A stretch of DNA of 64,000 nucleotides, taken from positions 1-64,000 of the forward strand of contig NZ_JAVJAN010000024.1 of assembly GCF_031344075.1 (NCBI RefSeq), written 5' to 3'. The notes beneath the pieces were generated by a model. It was given only the letters and a program-made list of their open reading frames with translations. It ran no database searches and had not been told where the DNA came from. Shown piece by piece: positions 1 through 9,225 of this stretch (the first letter of the stretch is position 1; every line of letters starts with the position of its first letter). The DNA is from Clostridium aquiflavi (GTDB lineage: Bacteria > Bacillota > Clostridia > Clostridiales > Clostridiaceae). The translations under genes and the position numbers were made by a program.

Positions 1-1154
1 CCTTCATTAACAGTTGCCACAAGTCTATTGAATCTATCATGTTTAATATCATCAGGAATTTGATTTTCCATCTTATCCGCTGGTGTATGATTTCTTCTTG
101 AGTATATGAATGTAAATGCAGCATCATATTTAACTTCTTTTACTAAATTAAGTGTTTCTTGAAAATCTTCTTCAGTTTCTCCAGGAAATCCAACTATTAT
201 ATCTGTTGAGAATGTTACATCTGGAATTTCTTTTCTTATTTTTTTAGCTAATTCTAAATACTGTTCTTTATTATAATGTCTATTCATTTTTTGTAATATT
301 TCATTACTACCACTTTGTACAGGTAAATGTATTTGCTCACAAAGTTTATCACAATCTCTTATGGCATAAACTACATCTAAAGTTAAATCTTTAGGGTGAG
401 ATGTCATAAATCTTAATCTCTCAAGTCCATCTATTTCATTAATTCTTCTTAAAAGCTGTGCAAAAGTAATTTCTTCTTCAAGACCTTTACCATAAGAGTT
501 TACATTTTGTCCAAGTAGAGTAATTTCTTTATATCCATTAGACACTAATTCTTTTATTTCCTTTTCTATATCTTCTGGCTTTCTACTTCTTTCTCTTCCC
601 CTAACATAAGGAACTACACAATATGTACAAAAATTATTACATCCATACATTATAGTAACAAAAGCTTTTACGTCACTTTTTCTGTCTATTGGAACACCTT
701 CTACAATTTCAGTTTCTTTATCAAAAATCTCTTTAACTTGAACTCCTTCAACTTGAACTCTATGCAAATATTCTGGGAACTTGTATGCATTATGAGTTCC
801 AAATATGATATCAACATAAGGGAATCTACTTAAAATTTCATCTGCCATCCCCTTTTGTTGCATCATACAACCACATAAAGCTATTATTAAATTAGGATTT
901 TTCTCTTTTTGATTTTTTAGTCTGCCAAGATTTCCAAAAACTTTATTTTCTGCATTTTCTCTTACACAACAAGTATTGAAAATTACAATTGAAGCTTCAT
1001 CTCTATTTTCTGTTTCTTCATATCCTTGAGATTTAAGCATTCCTGAAAGTTTCTCAGAATCTTCTTCATTCATTTGGCACCCCCAAGTTTCAATAAAGAA
1101 GAATTCTTTTTTATCTATTTTATTTTCTTTTAAAGCGTCTATATCAAAATTCAT
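1..1154 (-). CDS. miaB: tRNA-2-methylthio-N6-dimethylallyladenosine synthase (partial)
   Basis: Radical-SAM methylthiotransferase that adds a methylthio group to i6A37 of tRNAs reading UNN codons. About 384 residues are visible and the C-terminal end (TRAM domain) lies outside the window. Seen: ATG at 1154 with GGAGG just upstream; the N-terminal UPF0004 domain starts with ETWGCQMN (first cluster cysteine at residue 26); the radical-SAM signature GCNNFCTYC lies near residue 170. The N-terminal extension of about 18 residues is ordinary for clostridial MiaB. It is the last visible gene of a leftward housekeeping block. Confidence 0.95.
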   Translation of the reverse strand, partial: MNFDIDALKENKIDKKEFFFIETWGCQMNEEDSEKLSGMLKSQGYEETENRDEASIVIFNTCCVRENAENKVFGNLGRLKNQKEKNPNLIIALCGCMMQQKGMADEILSRFPYVDIIFGTHNAYKFPEYLHRVQVEGVQVKEIFDKETEIVEGVPIDRKSDVKAFVTIMYGCNNFCTYCVVPYVRGRERSRKPEDIEKEIKELVSNGYKEITLLGQNVNSYGKGLEEEITFAQLLRRINEIDGLERLRFMTSHPKDLTLDVVYAIRDCDKLCEQIHLPVQSGSNEILQKMNRHYNKEQYLELAKKIRKEIPDVTFSTDIIVGFPGETEEDFQETLNLVKEVKYDAAFTFIYSRRNHTPADKMENQIPDDIKHDRFNRLVATVNE

Positions 1155-1259
1155 TAGTATTCCTCCAAGTTTAAAAAATTATACCTCTGTATTATAACAA
1201 ATAATTATATTAATTAAAAGACCATGATCTAATATATGATTCTTTAATCAAATACTTAA

Positions 1260-1538
1260 TTAATTACCACTTAATCCTTCCATAGTATAAAAATTTCCAC
1301 AATACATTGTTTCTATATTTATATCTGTATTTGAAATTGGAATAAAAGTATTTTTTTCTAGTCCTTCTTCAGTAATAATATAAACTTTCAATGTTATATT
1401 ATCTACGTAGCAGTCATATCTAGTCATTTTCTTATGTTCATATTTAACTGTATTAAGAAAATCTAATTGACTTTTAAAATCACTTTTTCTTCCATAAACT
1501 ATTTTCTCATGGTTTTTCCAAATTAATTTGTTATCCAC
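1260..1538 (-). CDS. Hypothetical protein, about 92 aa
   Basis: I do not recognise this family. It is a small soluble protein with alternating charged and hydrophobic stretches, without signal peptide or membrane segment. The GGGGG ribosome site abuts the first ATG (1547) with no spacing, but sits 9 bases before an in-frame GTG at 1538, so I prefer the GTG start; the ATG form would be 95 aa. It lies between the acetyltransferase (about 45 bases upstream) and miaB, in the same direction, and may be co-transcribed. Confidence 0.6.
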   Translation of the reverse strand: MDNKLIWKNHEKIVYGRKSDFKSQLDFLNTVKYEHKKMTRYDCYVDNITLKVYIITEEGLEKNTFIPISNTDINIETMYCGNFYTMEGLSGN

Positions 1539-1582
1539 TAAAATCATCCCCCATAAATTTAAAAATTGTTTGCATTTTTTAT

Positions 1583-2440
1583 TTATAACCTATTGCTCCA
1601 TGTTGTTATTTTTCCGTATTCTTCGAACCCCATTTTTTTATACAAATTAAAAGCTTTATAATTATTCACATCAACATTTATTGTAACCTGTGAAATATGT
1701 TTTTTGTAGCATAAATATATTAAATATTTTATAAGCATTTCGCCATACCCTTTATTTCTATATTCATCTAGTATACCAACATTAACTATTGTATAAAGGT
1801 CTTTTTTTGAAATAACTTGTCCATAGCCTATCGTTACATTTCCAATCATTATAAAAACGCATAAATCATTTATATAATAATCCTCCTCTTCTTCTAGCTT
1901 TATATCGTAAGGAACTAAGGGAATTCTATCATTATCTTTAAACACAGAATTCTGAATAAAACATCTTAAACCTTCATCTTCTCTTTTAGTGAAAATTTTA
2001 AAGTTTATATTTTTCTTAAAATCAAATTTACAATTGGATGTCCTTATTTTCATTAAAGATGTAGCTCTTATTGGACTGAATTTTAATTTAGTCATTATAT
2101 CATAAGTTATGTTGCTATCTGCTACGTCAAAATTTAAAGTTTTATTTTTAAACATATTAATTAATTCTTTTGAAATAAGATTAATATAAGCTTCACTTGC
2201 ATATAAAGATAAAATTTTTATAACTTCTGTTATTGGATATTGAATCCATAAATAACCTATATATTTGTTGTCATATTTAAATAACCTAATTTCTCTTCTT
2301 TTCATATACTTAGCAATAAATGATTGCTCATTATATAATTCAAAAAAATCTTTATTATTAATATACTTATCATTAGCTTCTTCTTGTAGTATTTTAAAGT
2401 ATTTTAGATTTTTTAATGATAACTTTTCTATTATAAACAT
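1583..2440 (-). CDS. GNAT-family N-acetyltransferase
   Basis: Predicted acetyl-CoA-dependent acyltransferase of 285 aa, substrate unknown. The C-terminal third holds the GNAT core: a strand ending in TIGYGQVIS, then NVGILDEYRNKGYGEMLI (the Q/RxxGxG/A acetyl-CoA loop, here RNKGYG) and a closing NLYKKMGFEEYG motif. The N-terminal half is a diverged second GNAT-like fold, as in other two-domain clostridial members. An upstream in-frame start would add 18 residues, but the ATG at 2440 has GTGAGGAG at good spacing, so it is chosen. Confidence 0.8.
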   Translation of the reverse strand: MFIIEKLSLKNLKYFKILQEEANDKYINNKDFFELYNEQSFIAKYMKRREIRLFKYDNKYIGYLWIQYPITEVIKILSLYASEAYINLISKELINMFKNKTLNFDVADSNITYDIMTKLKFSPIRATSLMKIRTSNCKFDFKKNINFKIFTKREDEGLRCFIQNSVFKDNDRIPLVPYDIKLEEEEDYYINDLCVFIMIGNVTIGYGQVISKKDLYTIVNVGILDEYRNKGYGEMLIKYLIYLCYKKHISQVTINVDVNNYKAFNLYKKMGFEEYGKITTWSNRL

Positions 2441-2548
2441 AAAACTCCTCACTTCTAATAAATAAAGTATAGTATTAAAAAAATACTTAGTCAATTAAGT
2501 ACCGTTAGTTAACAGAAGTTAATTTTTTTAAGTTAATTTTTTCAAAGT

Positions 2549-2587
2549 AAAAAGAACCCCTATATAAATTATATTGAGGTTCTTTTT
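2549..2587 (-). terminator. Intrinsic terminator after ispH-S1
   Basis: An inverted repeat pairs AAAAAGAACC with GGTTCTTTTT around an AT loop, just after the ispH-S1 stop and ending in a T-run on the minus strand. It separates that gene from the acetyltransferase transcript. Confidence 0.75.
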
Positions 2588-2603
2588 ATTTATACATATT
2601 TTG

Positions 2604-4511
2604 TTAAATATCTTTTATGCTTAAGCTTACTCTTTTATTTTCTTCATCAACTTCTAATATCTTTGCCTTGACTTCTTCGCCAACACTAAGTACTTCTGAT
2701 GGATGTGATATTCTATTAAATGAAATTTTCGAAATATGAACTAATCCATCAACTCCAGGTTCTAATTCTACAAAAGCACCAAAATCATTTATTCTTACAA
2801 CTTTACCTAAAACTATTGAACCTTCTGGATACTTTTCTTTTACATTTTCCCATGGTTTTGGAAGTAACTCTTTTCTACTTAAAGATAATTTCTTATTTTC
2901 TTTATCTATAGCTATAATCTTAACTTCAAGCATTTCACCTTTTTTCAATATATCTTCTATATTTTTAACATGATTCCATGAAATTTGAGATAAATGTAAT
3001 AACCCATCTATTCCATTAACATCTAAAAATGCACCAAAATTAGTAAATCTCTTAACTTCAGCTTTAATTACATCCCCAACATTTAAACTTTCCCAAATTT
3101 TCTCTTCTTCTGTTTCCTTAAGAACTTCTAATAAAACTCTTCTAGATGCAATAACTTTTTTATGTTCTTCAGCAGAATAATCAATTAATTTAACTTCTAA
3201 TACTTGATTAATATATTTAGATTTATCTTTAGTAAATCTAACATCTATTTGAGAAGCTGGAATAAATATTCTTATTCCTTTATAATAAGCAACTAGTCCA
3301 TTTTCTGAAGCCTCTTTAATTTTAACTTCAAAAGTTTTGCTTTCATTAAATAATATATCAAGTTCTTTATAGGCCTCTTCTTTTTCATATTCAAGTCTTG
3401 ATAAAACAACATATCCATCAGAATTTTGTAATTTTATAACTTTAGATTTTATACTATCACCTATATTAAGACTTTCTACCATACTCTCAATATCTTCATT
3501 TGAAGTTAATTCATTGAAAGGAATAACCCCATCTATTTTATATCCTACAAGTGAAACTATAATAGTGTCTCTTGTTTTTAAAAGTATTTCTCCTTCTACC
3601 TCATCACCAATCACAAACTTTCTATCAAGTTGATTCATTAATGATAATTGATCATCGTTTTTAATATTTTCTGTATTACTCATAATTCCAATTACCTCCT
3701 TAATAATCCAATCTGGTGTAGACGCACCAGCTGTAATTCCTACTTTATTTATATTATTATTTATAAAATCTTTAGGTAACTCATTAACATTTTCTATGTG
3801 TATAGTATTATCACAATTTTGTTTAGCAATTTGATATAGCTTAGTTGTATTAGAGCTATTTTTCCCACCGATTACGACCATAGTTTCTACTTCTTTTGAT
3901 AATTTATTAGTACTTCTTTGTCTCACATCTGTAGCTGCACATATGGTGTTAAAAGCTAAAACTTCTTTAGCCTGTGCAGAAATATTTTTGATTAAAGTTT
4001 CCCAATTAGCTGCTTTTTCTGTTGTTTGTGATACTACACATACCTTAGCAGGTACATCCCCTTCAATTTTACCATTTTTAGAAATTATAGCTTTATTATT
4101 GCACCAACCATTAATTCCTATTACTTCTGGATGGTTAGCGTCACCAAGTATTACTATATTATATCCTAATTTATAATATTTATTTACCTTTTTTTGTATC
4201 TTAGTTACAAACGGACAAGTAGCATCCTTAACGTTTAACTTATTTTCTTGCAAAAGTTTTAGTATTTCTTCTGATACTCCATGAGATCTTATAACAATAA
4301 CATCATCTTTATTTAAAGTATCTATATTTTCTAAGTTTATAGAATAGATATTATTCTTTTCTAAAAATTTTACAACATCATTATTATGTATCAATGGACC
4401 TAAAGTATATATTCTTCTGCCCTCTTGTTTTTGTATTTTTATAGCTTCATCAACTGCTCTTTTTACTCCAAAACAAAAACCAGCATTTTGTGCTAAAATT
4501 ACTTCTCTCAT
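2604..4511 (-). CDS. ispH: 4-hydroxy-3-methylbut-2-enyl diphosphate reductase fused to S1 RNA-binding domains
   Basis: A 635-aa fusion. Residues 1-280 are IspH (LytB), the last enzyme of the MEP isoprenoid pathway, which reduces HMBPP to IPP and DMAPP with a 4Fe-4S cluster. The three cluster cysteines are visible in AGFCFGVK (Cys13), DATCPFVTK (near 97) and NTICAATD (near 195). Residues from about 295 to the end form four S1 repeats like ribosomal protein S1; the last two are most typical (VGDVIKAEVKRFTNFGAFLD and VLGKVVRINDFGAFVEL). The fusion is a known clostridial arrangement. The gene follows cmk by 29 bases, so the two are probably co-transcribed; cmk next to rpsA is also a widespread bacterial pairing. 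TTAGGAG precedes the ATG. Confidence 0.95.
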   Translation of the reverse strand: MREVILAQNAGFCFGVKRAVDEAIKIQKQEGRRIYTLGPLIHNNDVVKFLEKNNIYSINLENIDTLNKDDVIVIRSHGVSEEILKLLQENKLNVKDATCPFVTKIQKKVNKYYKLGYNIVILGDANHPEVIGINGWCNNKAIISKNGKIEGDVPAKVCVVSQTTEKAANWETLIKNISAQAKEVLAFNTICAATDVRQRSTNKLSKEVETMVVIGGKNSSNTTKLYQIAKQNCDNTIHIENVNELPKDFINNNINKVGITAGASTPDWIIKEVIGIMSNTENIKNDDQLSLMNQLDRKFVIGDEVEGEILLKTRDTIIVSLVGYKIDGVIPFNELTSNEDIESMVESLNIGDSIKSKVIKLQNSDGYVVLSRLEYEKEEAYKELDILFNESKTFEVKIKEASENGLVAYYKGIRIFIPASQIDVRFTKDKSKYINQVLEVKLIDYSAEEHKKVIASRRVLLEVLKETEEEKIWESLNVGDVIKAEVKRFTNFGAFLDVNGIDGLLHLSQISWNHVKNIEDILKKGEMLEVKIIAIDKENKKLSLSRKELLPKPWENVKEKYPEGSIVLGKVVRINDFGAFVELEPGVDGLVHISKISFNRISHPSEVLSVGEEVKAKILEVDEENKRVSLSIKDI

Positions 4512-4540
4512 TAGTGTATTCTCCTAAAGCTTTAAATATT

Positions 4541-5194
4541 TTAAATTGACTTTCTGATATAAGAATTAATTTTTTCTGTGACCTCAGATATATTTAAACC
4601 AGTAGTGTCTATTTCAATAGCATCATCAGCTTTTCTTAATGGGTCTATTTCTCTATGAGTATCTTTGTAATCTCTATCTATAATATCCTTTAAGATATTA
4701 TCATATGAACATTCAATATTTCTATTCTTAAGTTCTTTAAATCTTCTATTTGCTCTTTCTTCAGGTGTAGCAGTTAAGAAAAATTTAAAATTAGCATCTT
4801 TAAGTACAACTGTGCCAATATCCCTTCCGTCCATTATAACATCAAATTTACTTGACATGTATCTTTGAAGTTTAACCAATTTACTTCTTACTTCAGATAT
4901 AGATGCATAAGATGATACTATACTACTTATTTCTGGTAGAGTTATTTTATCTTGAATATTTTCATTATTCAAAATTAAATCATCATCTTCAAAATGCATT
5001 TCCATAGTATCTATTAATGAACATATCTTTTCTATATTATTTTCAGATATATTATTTTCTTTACATTTTAATGCTACAGCTCTATACATAGCACCAGTAT
5101 TTATATACATAAGATTAAACTCTTTACCTACTAATTTTGCTATTGTACTTTTTCCAGCACCTGCTGGACCATCTATTGCTACTGCTATTTTCAA
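4541..5194 (-). CDS. cmk: Cytidylate kinase
   Basis: Phosphorylates CMP and dCMP with ATP. The 217-aa length is normal. Seen: P-loop GPAGAGKST at residues 9-17, the NMP-binding stretch INTGAMYRAVALK, MDGRDIGTVVL, and the RANRRFKEL lid region. The start codon is TTG, supported by GAGGAG about 8 bases upstream and by homology beginning at MKIAVAIDGP. It lies between a flavoprotein gene and the ispH-S1 fusion, all leftward. Confidence 0.95.
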   Translation of the reverse strand: MKIAVAIDGPAGAGKSTIAKLVGKEFNLMYINTGAMYRAVALKCKENNISENNIEKICSLIDTMEMHFEDDDLILNNENIQDKITLPEISSIVSSYASISEVRSKLVKLQRYMSSKFDVIMDGRDIGTVVLKDANFKFFLTATPEERANRRFKELKNRNIECSYDNILKDIIDRDYKDTHREIDPLRKADDAIEIDTTGLNISEVTEKINSYIRKSI

Positions 5195-5291
5195 AACTTA
5201 CTCCTCTTTTCTAAAAATCTTAAATTAGTTTAAAAACCTTTAATAAGATTATATAATTTTTTATTACTTCAAACAAGAAGATATTTAGTTC

Positions 5292-6512
5292 TTATTCAAT
5301 ATGACTTCCAGCAATTACTCCAGTTGCAAATGCAATTTGTACATTATAACCACCAGTAAAAGCATCTACATCCATAACTTCACCACAAAAAGAAAGATTA
5401 TCTATAATCTTAGATCTCATAGTAGATGGATCAATTTCTTTAACATCTATTCCGCCTTTTGTTACAATTCCTTCAGCAAGTGGTCTTAGCCCATTTAGAT
5501 CGAATGAAAAATCTTTAAGAAGGTTAACTAAATTTCTTCTTTCTTCTTTGGTGATTTCATTAACTTTCTTTTCTTCAGGTATATTAGACATTTCTATTAT
5601 CATTGGAATTAGTTTTTGTGGTAATAATTCATTTAATGAATTTTTAAAATCTTTATTTAAGTATTTATTAAAATCTCTTTGTATTCTTTTATCTAATTCA
5701 CCTAAGTTTAATGATGGTTTAAGATCTATATGTAATTTATAGTTTTTGTTATTCTCTATAAATCTACTTCCACTTAAAATAAGTGGACCTGATACACCAA
5801 AATGTGTAAATAACATTTCACCAAAATTTTTATATACAACTTTCTTATCATTTTCTTTTATTGTAACTTCTACATTTTTTAATGATAATCCCATAAGCTC
5901 TTTAGTTTTTGCATCTTTTACAACCATAGGTACAAGTGCTGGCTTTAATGGAATTACTTTATGTCCTAATTTTTTAGAAAATTCTTGTCCTTCACCTCTT
6001 GAACCAGTAAGAGGATAAGAAGCTCCACCAGTTGCTATAATATAATGATCTGCTTTTAAAATCTCGTCATTATTTATTTCAATACCAGTTATGTTGTTAT
6101 CCTTATATTTTATATCAGTAACCTTTGAATTTAATTTTATTTTAACATCTGTTCTACTTAATGCATTTGATAAACCCCTAATTATATCAGAAGATTTATC
6201 AGATTCAGGAAATACTCTATCTCCACGTTCTACTTTTAATTTAATTCCTTCATTAGAAAAGAAATTCATAGTATCTTCATTAGTAAATGTATATAATGCA
6301 CTATATAAAAAATGCGGGTTACCAGGTATGTAATCAAAAAATTCAGAAATATCCTTAGCATTTGTAACATTACATCTACCCTTACCAGTAATAAACAGCT
6401 TTTTTCCTAGTCTTTCATTACCATCTAATAACGTTACTTTATGTTCTTTTGCAGCTGTTATTGCAGCCATCATTCCTGCTGGGCCTGCTCCAATAACAAT
6501 AACTTTGCTCAT
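5292..6512 (-). CDS. NAD(P)/FAD-dependent oxidoreductase, HI0933/YhiN (BaiN-like) family
   Basis: Flavoprotein of 406 aa. The N-terminal dinucleotide-binding motif is VIGAGPAGMMAAITAA, followed by the family signature GKKLFITGKGRCNVTNA; GGASYPLTGSRGEG in the middle and FCGEVMDVDAFTGGYN near the end are also typical of the HI0933 family. The family includes BaiN, reported to act in bile-acid dehydroxylation, but most members have no proven substrate, so the function here is open. First gene of the block leading to cmk and ispH, with AAGGAG before the ATG. Confidence 0.85.
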   Translation of the reverse strand: MSKVIVIGAGPAGMMAAITAAKEHKVTLLDGNERLGKKLFITGKGRCNVTNAKDISEFFDYIPGNPHFLYSALYTFTNEDTMNFFSNEGIKLKVERGDRVFPESDKSSDIIRGLSNALSRTDVKIKLNSKVTDIKYKDNNITGIEINNDEILKADHYIIATGGASYPLTGSRGEGQEFSKKLGHKVIPLKPALVPMVVKDAKTKELMGLSLKNVEVTIKENDKKVVYKNFGEMLFTHFGVSGPLILSGSRFIENNKNYKLHIDLKPSLNLGELDKRIQRDFNKYLNKDFKNSLNELLPQKLIPMIIEMSNIPEEKKVNEITKEERRNLVNLLKDFSFDLNGLRPLAEGIVTKGGIDVKEIDPSTMRSKIIDNLSFCGEVMDVDAFTGGYNVQIAFATGVIAGSHIE

Positions 6513-6653
6513 TAAAAAATCAGCTCCTTAATTAAATAATATTTATAAATATCTTATTATAGTATTAATATTGTTAATTTAATTCAAAATTTGTCTAACT
6601 TCAATTATACAATATATCATGAATTTAATATATAGCTATAATTAACCACTGTT

Positions 6654-6881
6654 TTAGTCATGTATATATTCAAATCTATATTTTTGTTTTATATCTGGAT
6701 ATTTTTCTTTATCAACTTTGCTCATAAACATATCATAAGGCCTAATAAAAGTTTTAAAATCTCCATATAGCGCTTTATATACTACGAACTTTTCCCTTGT
6801 CTCACTATGAATTGCCATATCAATAACTTCATATTCTTTTCCTTTAAAGTGTCTGTATATTCCAATTTTAAATTCTCTCAT
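6654..6881 (-). CDS. DUF1653 domain protein
   Basis: A 75-aa protein matching DUF1653 over its whole length: GIYRHFKGKEYEV, then HSETREKFVVYKALYGD and the RPYDMF motif. These small proteins have no established function. AAGGAG precedes the ATG. It is flanked by intergenic spaces of about 140 bases upstream of the BaiN-like gene side and 65 bases towards the pentapeptide-repeat gene, so it may be monocistronic. Confidence 0.85.
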   Translation of the reverse strand: MREFKIGIYRHFKGKEYEVIDMAIHSETREKFVVYKALYGDFKTFIRPYDMFMSKVDKEKYPDIKQKYRFEYIHD

Positions 6882-6947
6882 TATAATTCTCCTTACAAAT
6901 ATTGAATATAATAGAAATACTTTCTAATATACATATATTTTTTAGTT

Positions 6948-7592
6948 CTACTTAATGATAATTCCAAGTATTGTAGATAATTCTAAAGCTTGAAGAGGTG
7001 ATACTATAACATTCTTTAGCTCTTTTCCCGTCAATATAATTGATGATATATCACTATTAGTAAAATCTATTCCTTTTAGAAGGGTATTGGTAAATTCACC
7101 GAATATTAAATTAGAACTATTAAAAGCTACTTTGTTAAAATTACATTCTAAGAAAATTCCACTTTCCATATTACATTCATCAAAATTTATTAATTTCATC
7201 TTTGAATATGAAAAATTCGAATACTTACATAAACATTCTTTAAAAAGTACATTTTGCATATTAGATCCACCAAAATTACTTCCTGTTAATTTGCAATTTT
7301 TAAATTCCACTCTGTGTATGCTTCCATCAGAAAAATCTATATTAGATAGATCACAATTTTCAAATATAACGTCTAGCAAACTTATATTTCTAAAAGAACA
7401 TTCATTAAATATAACATTTACAAACCTACATCCGTTTATTTCTACTCTTTCTTCATTTGTATAATCTAATTTACAATCCTGAATCAGATTATTTGAAAGA
7501 TCTTTCTTATTAATTAGTTCATCTTCAATATTTATATCATTCTCTAGGCAGCTTAATAACTTAGGTTCTAATAACTTATTTAAAATAGACAT
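6948..7592 (-). CDS. Pentapeptide-repeat protein
   Basis: A 214-aa protein whose residues of about 50-190 follow the A(D/N)LXX-type five-residue periodicity (for example CDLSNIDFSDGSI, CKLTGSNFGGSN, CNMESGIFLECNF), expected to form a right-handed quadrilateral beta-helix. Many central positions are Phe, Leu or Cys. Cellular role unknown; some family members protect DNA gyrase from quinolones, but nothing here shows that. GAGG precedes the ATG. No signal peptide or membrane segment is seen. Confidence 0.85.
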   Translation of the reverse strand: MSILNKLLEPKLLSCLENDINIEDELINKKDLSNNLIQDCKLDYTNEERVEINGCRFVNVIFNECSFRNISLLDVIFENCDLSNIDFSDGSIHRVEFKNCKLTGSNFGGSNMQNVLFKECLCKYSNFSYSKMKLINFDECNMESGIFLECNFNKVAFNSSNLIFGEFTNTLLKGIDFTNSDISSIILTGKELKNVIVSPLQALELSTILGIIIK

Positions 7593-7693
7593 GTTGTTTC
7601 CTCATTTTTCTATAAAGTTTTATTTTTATACTTATATTATCATATTTCTAATATAAGTATAAAACTTTGTATATTATTTATTATAATTTTACA

Positions 7694-7740
7694 TAAAAAA
7701 CAAATAAGGTAAAGTATTTTTTACCCTACCCTATTTGTTT
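7694..7740 (-). terminator. Intrinsic terminator after the cytX-like gene
   Basis: Just after the stop codon the minus strand reads AACAAATAGGGTA, a loop, then TACCTTATTTGTT and a T-run. The stem has one mismatch. Confidence 0.75.
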
Positions 7741-7753
7741 TCGTATTATATAA

Positions 7754-8947
7754 TTATTTAACGTTAAATCTATGTAACTTTTCTTTTAATATATTTACAA
7801 CTATACATATAAAACTTATTATTATCATAACTGGTAAGGTATTTCCTACTACTATATTTATTTGCATAAACATTCTATAAATAATAAAACCAATTATCCA
7901 TATAATTAAATTTAACACATTAAGTTTTGAATTTAATTCTCTGTTTTTTAGTATAAAGTAATCTGTTATAACTATTGCTATCATTGGTGCAAATACAGAA
8001 CCTATTAAATATAAAAAGTTTTCAAACTGCTCTATTGGAGTAAACATAGCAATTAATATTCCAATTATACAAACAATAACAGATATATGCTTTGTGCTGA
8101 TTTTTTCACTTATGTTTGTACAACTAACACCTGCTGAATAAACATCTAAAAAGGTTGTTGTCACAGTTGACATTAGAACGATTATCATAGCTATAATTCC
8201 AAGTCCCGCTTGCATAAGAATTTGTGCAATATCTGAAGTTCCTGCATATAAGCTTCCACCTAGACCTATTATATACATCCACACACTACCAAAAAAATAG
8301 CTTAAAACACTTATAGGTGTTATTAATTTACTATCTTTTGTATTTCTAGTGTAATCAGCTATAAGTGGTAACCATGAAAGTGGCATTGCAACTGATAATT
8401 CAACTGCCATTCCAAAACTTAAACTATTATCATATAATTCAATACTTGTTCCTTTAAAAATAACTATTCCAAGAATAAGTGTTAAAATAAAAAGTCCACC
8501 AACAGCAATAACATTTAGATTGCCAAGATTTTCAAAGCCTATTAATATCCATATAATAATTAATATTCCTATTAAAATACACCATAATGCTTTATTTTCA
8601 AATCCAAATAAACTATTAGATACTGCATTTAATACATTTGCTGCACCAATAATCATTATAGCTGTCCATCCAACTAACTGTAAAATATTTAATGAAGAAA
8701 AAATATAAGAACCATGTTTCCCAAAAGATATTCTAGATGATTCCATTGAAGATAAACCACTATTAGTTCCTATAAGTCCTGCAAAATATAAAAGTGTACA
8801 TCCTATAAGATGTCCTAAAAGTATTGCTAAAATACCTTTTTTTAGGCCAAGTGGGGCTATTAAACCACCTGTTAGTATTTCTGCAATGGATACAGAGGCT
8901 CCAAACCATAATAAGCCATTGTTTAATAAAGTTTTTTTCTTGTTCAT
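7754..8947 (-). CDS. cytX: NCS1-family permease, probable hydroxymethylpyrimidine transporter (CytX-like)
   Basis: A 397-aa integral membrane protein with about 12 hydrophobic segments, of the cytosine/purine/thiamine permease (CodB, NCS1) family. The N-terminal GLLWFGASVSIAEILTGG stretch and the AMPLSWLPLIADYTRN stretch in the middle are characteristic. A TPP riboswitch with its own terminator sits directly upstream, which assigns the gene to thiamine metabolism. By established comparative genomics, TPP-controlled CytX imports the pyrimidine moiety (HMP) for thiamine salvage. No thi genes flank it here. AGGAGG precedes the ATG. Confidence 0.87.
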   Translation of the reverse strand: MNKKKTLLNNGLLWFGASVSIAEILTGGLIAPLGLKKGILAILLGHLIGCTLLYFAGLIGTNSGLSSMESSRISFGKHGSYIFSSLNILQLVGWTAIMIIGAANVLNAVSNSLFGFENKALWCILIGILIIIWILIGFENLGNLNVIAVGGLFILTLILGIVIFKGTSIELYDNSLSFGMAVELSVAMPLSWLPLIADYTRNTKDSKLITPISVLSYFFGSVWMYIIGLGGSLYAGTSDIAQILMQAGLGIIAMIIVLMSTVTTTFLDVYSAGVSCTNISEKISTKHISVIVCIIGILIAMFTPIEQFENFLYLIGSVFAPMIAIVITDYFILKNRELNSKLNVLNLIIWIIGFIIYRMFMQINIVVGNTLPVMIIISFICIVVNILKEKLHRFNVK

Positions 8948-8959
8948 AACAAATTCCTC

Positions 8960-9000
8960 CTAAAAATAAAATATGGGATATACCAATAAAGATATATCCC
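8960..9000 (-). terminator. Riboswitch-controlled terminator of the cytX leader
   Basis: Between the TPP aptamer and the ribosome site, the minus strand forms GGGATATA(T), a loop, then (G)TATATCCC, followed by a T-rich stretch (8960-8973). This is the expression platform expected of a transcription-terminating TPP switch: ligand bound, terminator forms, transporter off. Confidence 0.75.
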
Positions 9001-9019
9001 ATTAAAAACATTTAATGTG

Positions 9020-9108
9020 TATTCCCTACGTTGGCATTATCCAAATCAGGTTAAGGGTCGAAGTTGCATTTAACTTCCTCTCAGCCTACTTGCGTAAGCT
9101 CCCCTAAT
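9020..9108 (-). ncRNA. TPP riboswitch (THI element)
   Basis: On the minus strand the aptamer begins GGGGAGCTTACGCAAGTAGG, continues with the conserved CTGAGAGGAAG, then CGACCCTTAACCTGA and TTGGATAATGCCAACGTAGGG. These are the conserved P1-P5 blocks of the TPP class. It lies about 70 bases before the cytX-like gene and before the terminator at 8960-9000, in the right order to control it. Confidence 0.96.
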
Positions 9109-9185
9109 ATTAAGTTTATCTAATAATATTTTGTAATATCTATATCATTATATAACATATAATGAATAATGTCTTCTTTAATAAC

Positions 9186-9220
9186 AAAAACCATATTAAT
9201 AATTGAACAATATGGTTTTT
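9186..9220 (-). terminator. Intrinsic terminator after the Mbeg1-like gene
   Basis: On the minus strand AAACCATATT pairs with AATATGGTTT, followed by Ts. It lies just after the stop codon at 9226 and separates the gene from the riboswitch leader of cytX. Confidence 0.65.
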
Positions 9221-9225
9221 TCTCA

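Noticed and set aside
2515..2543. Two copies of AAGTTAATTTTTT in tandem after the ispH terminator
   Set aside because: Low-complexity AT sequence; no gene or structure depends on it.
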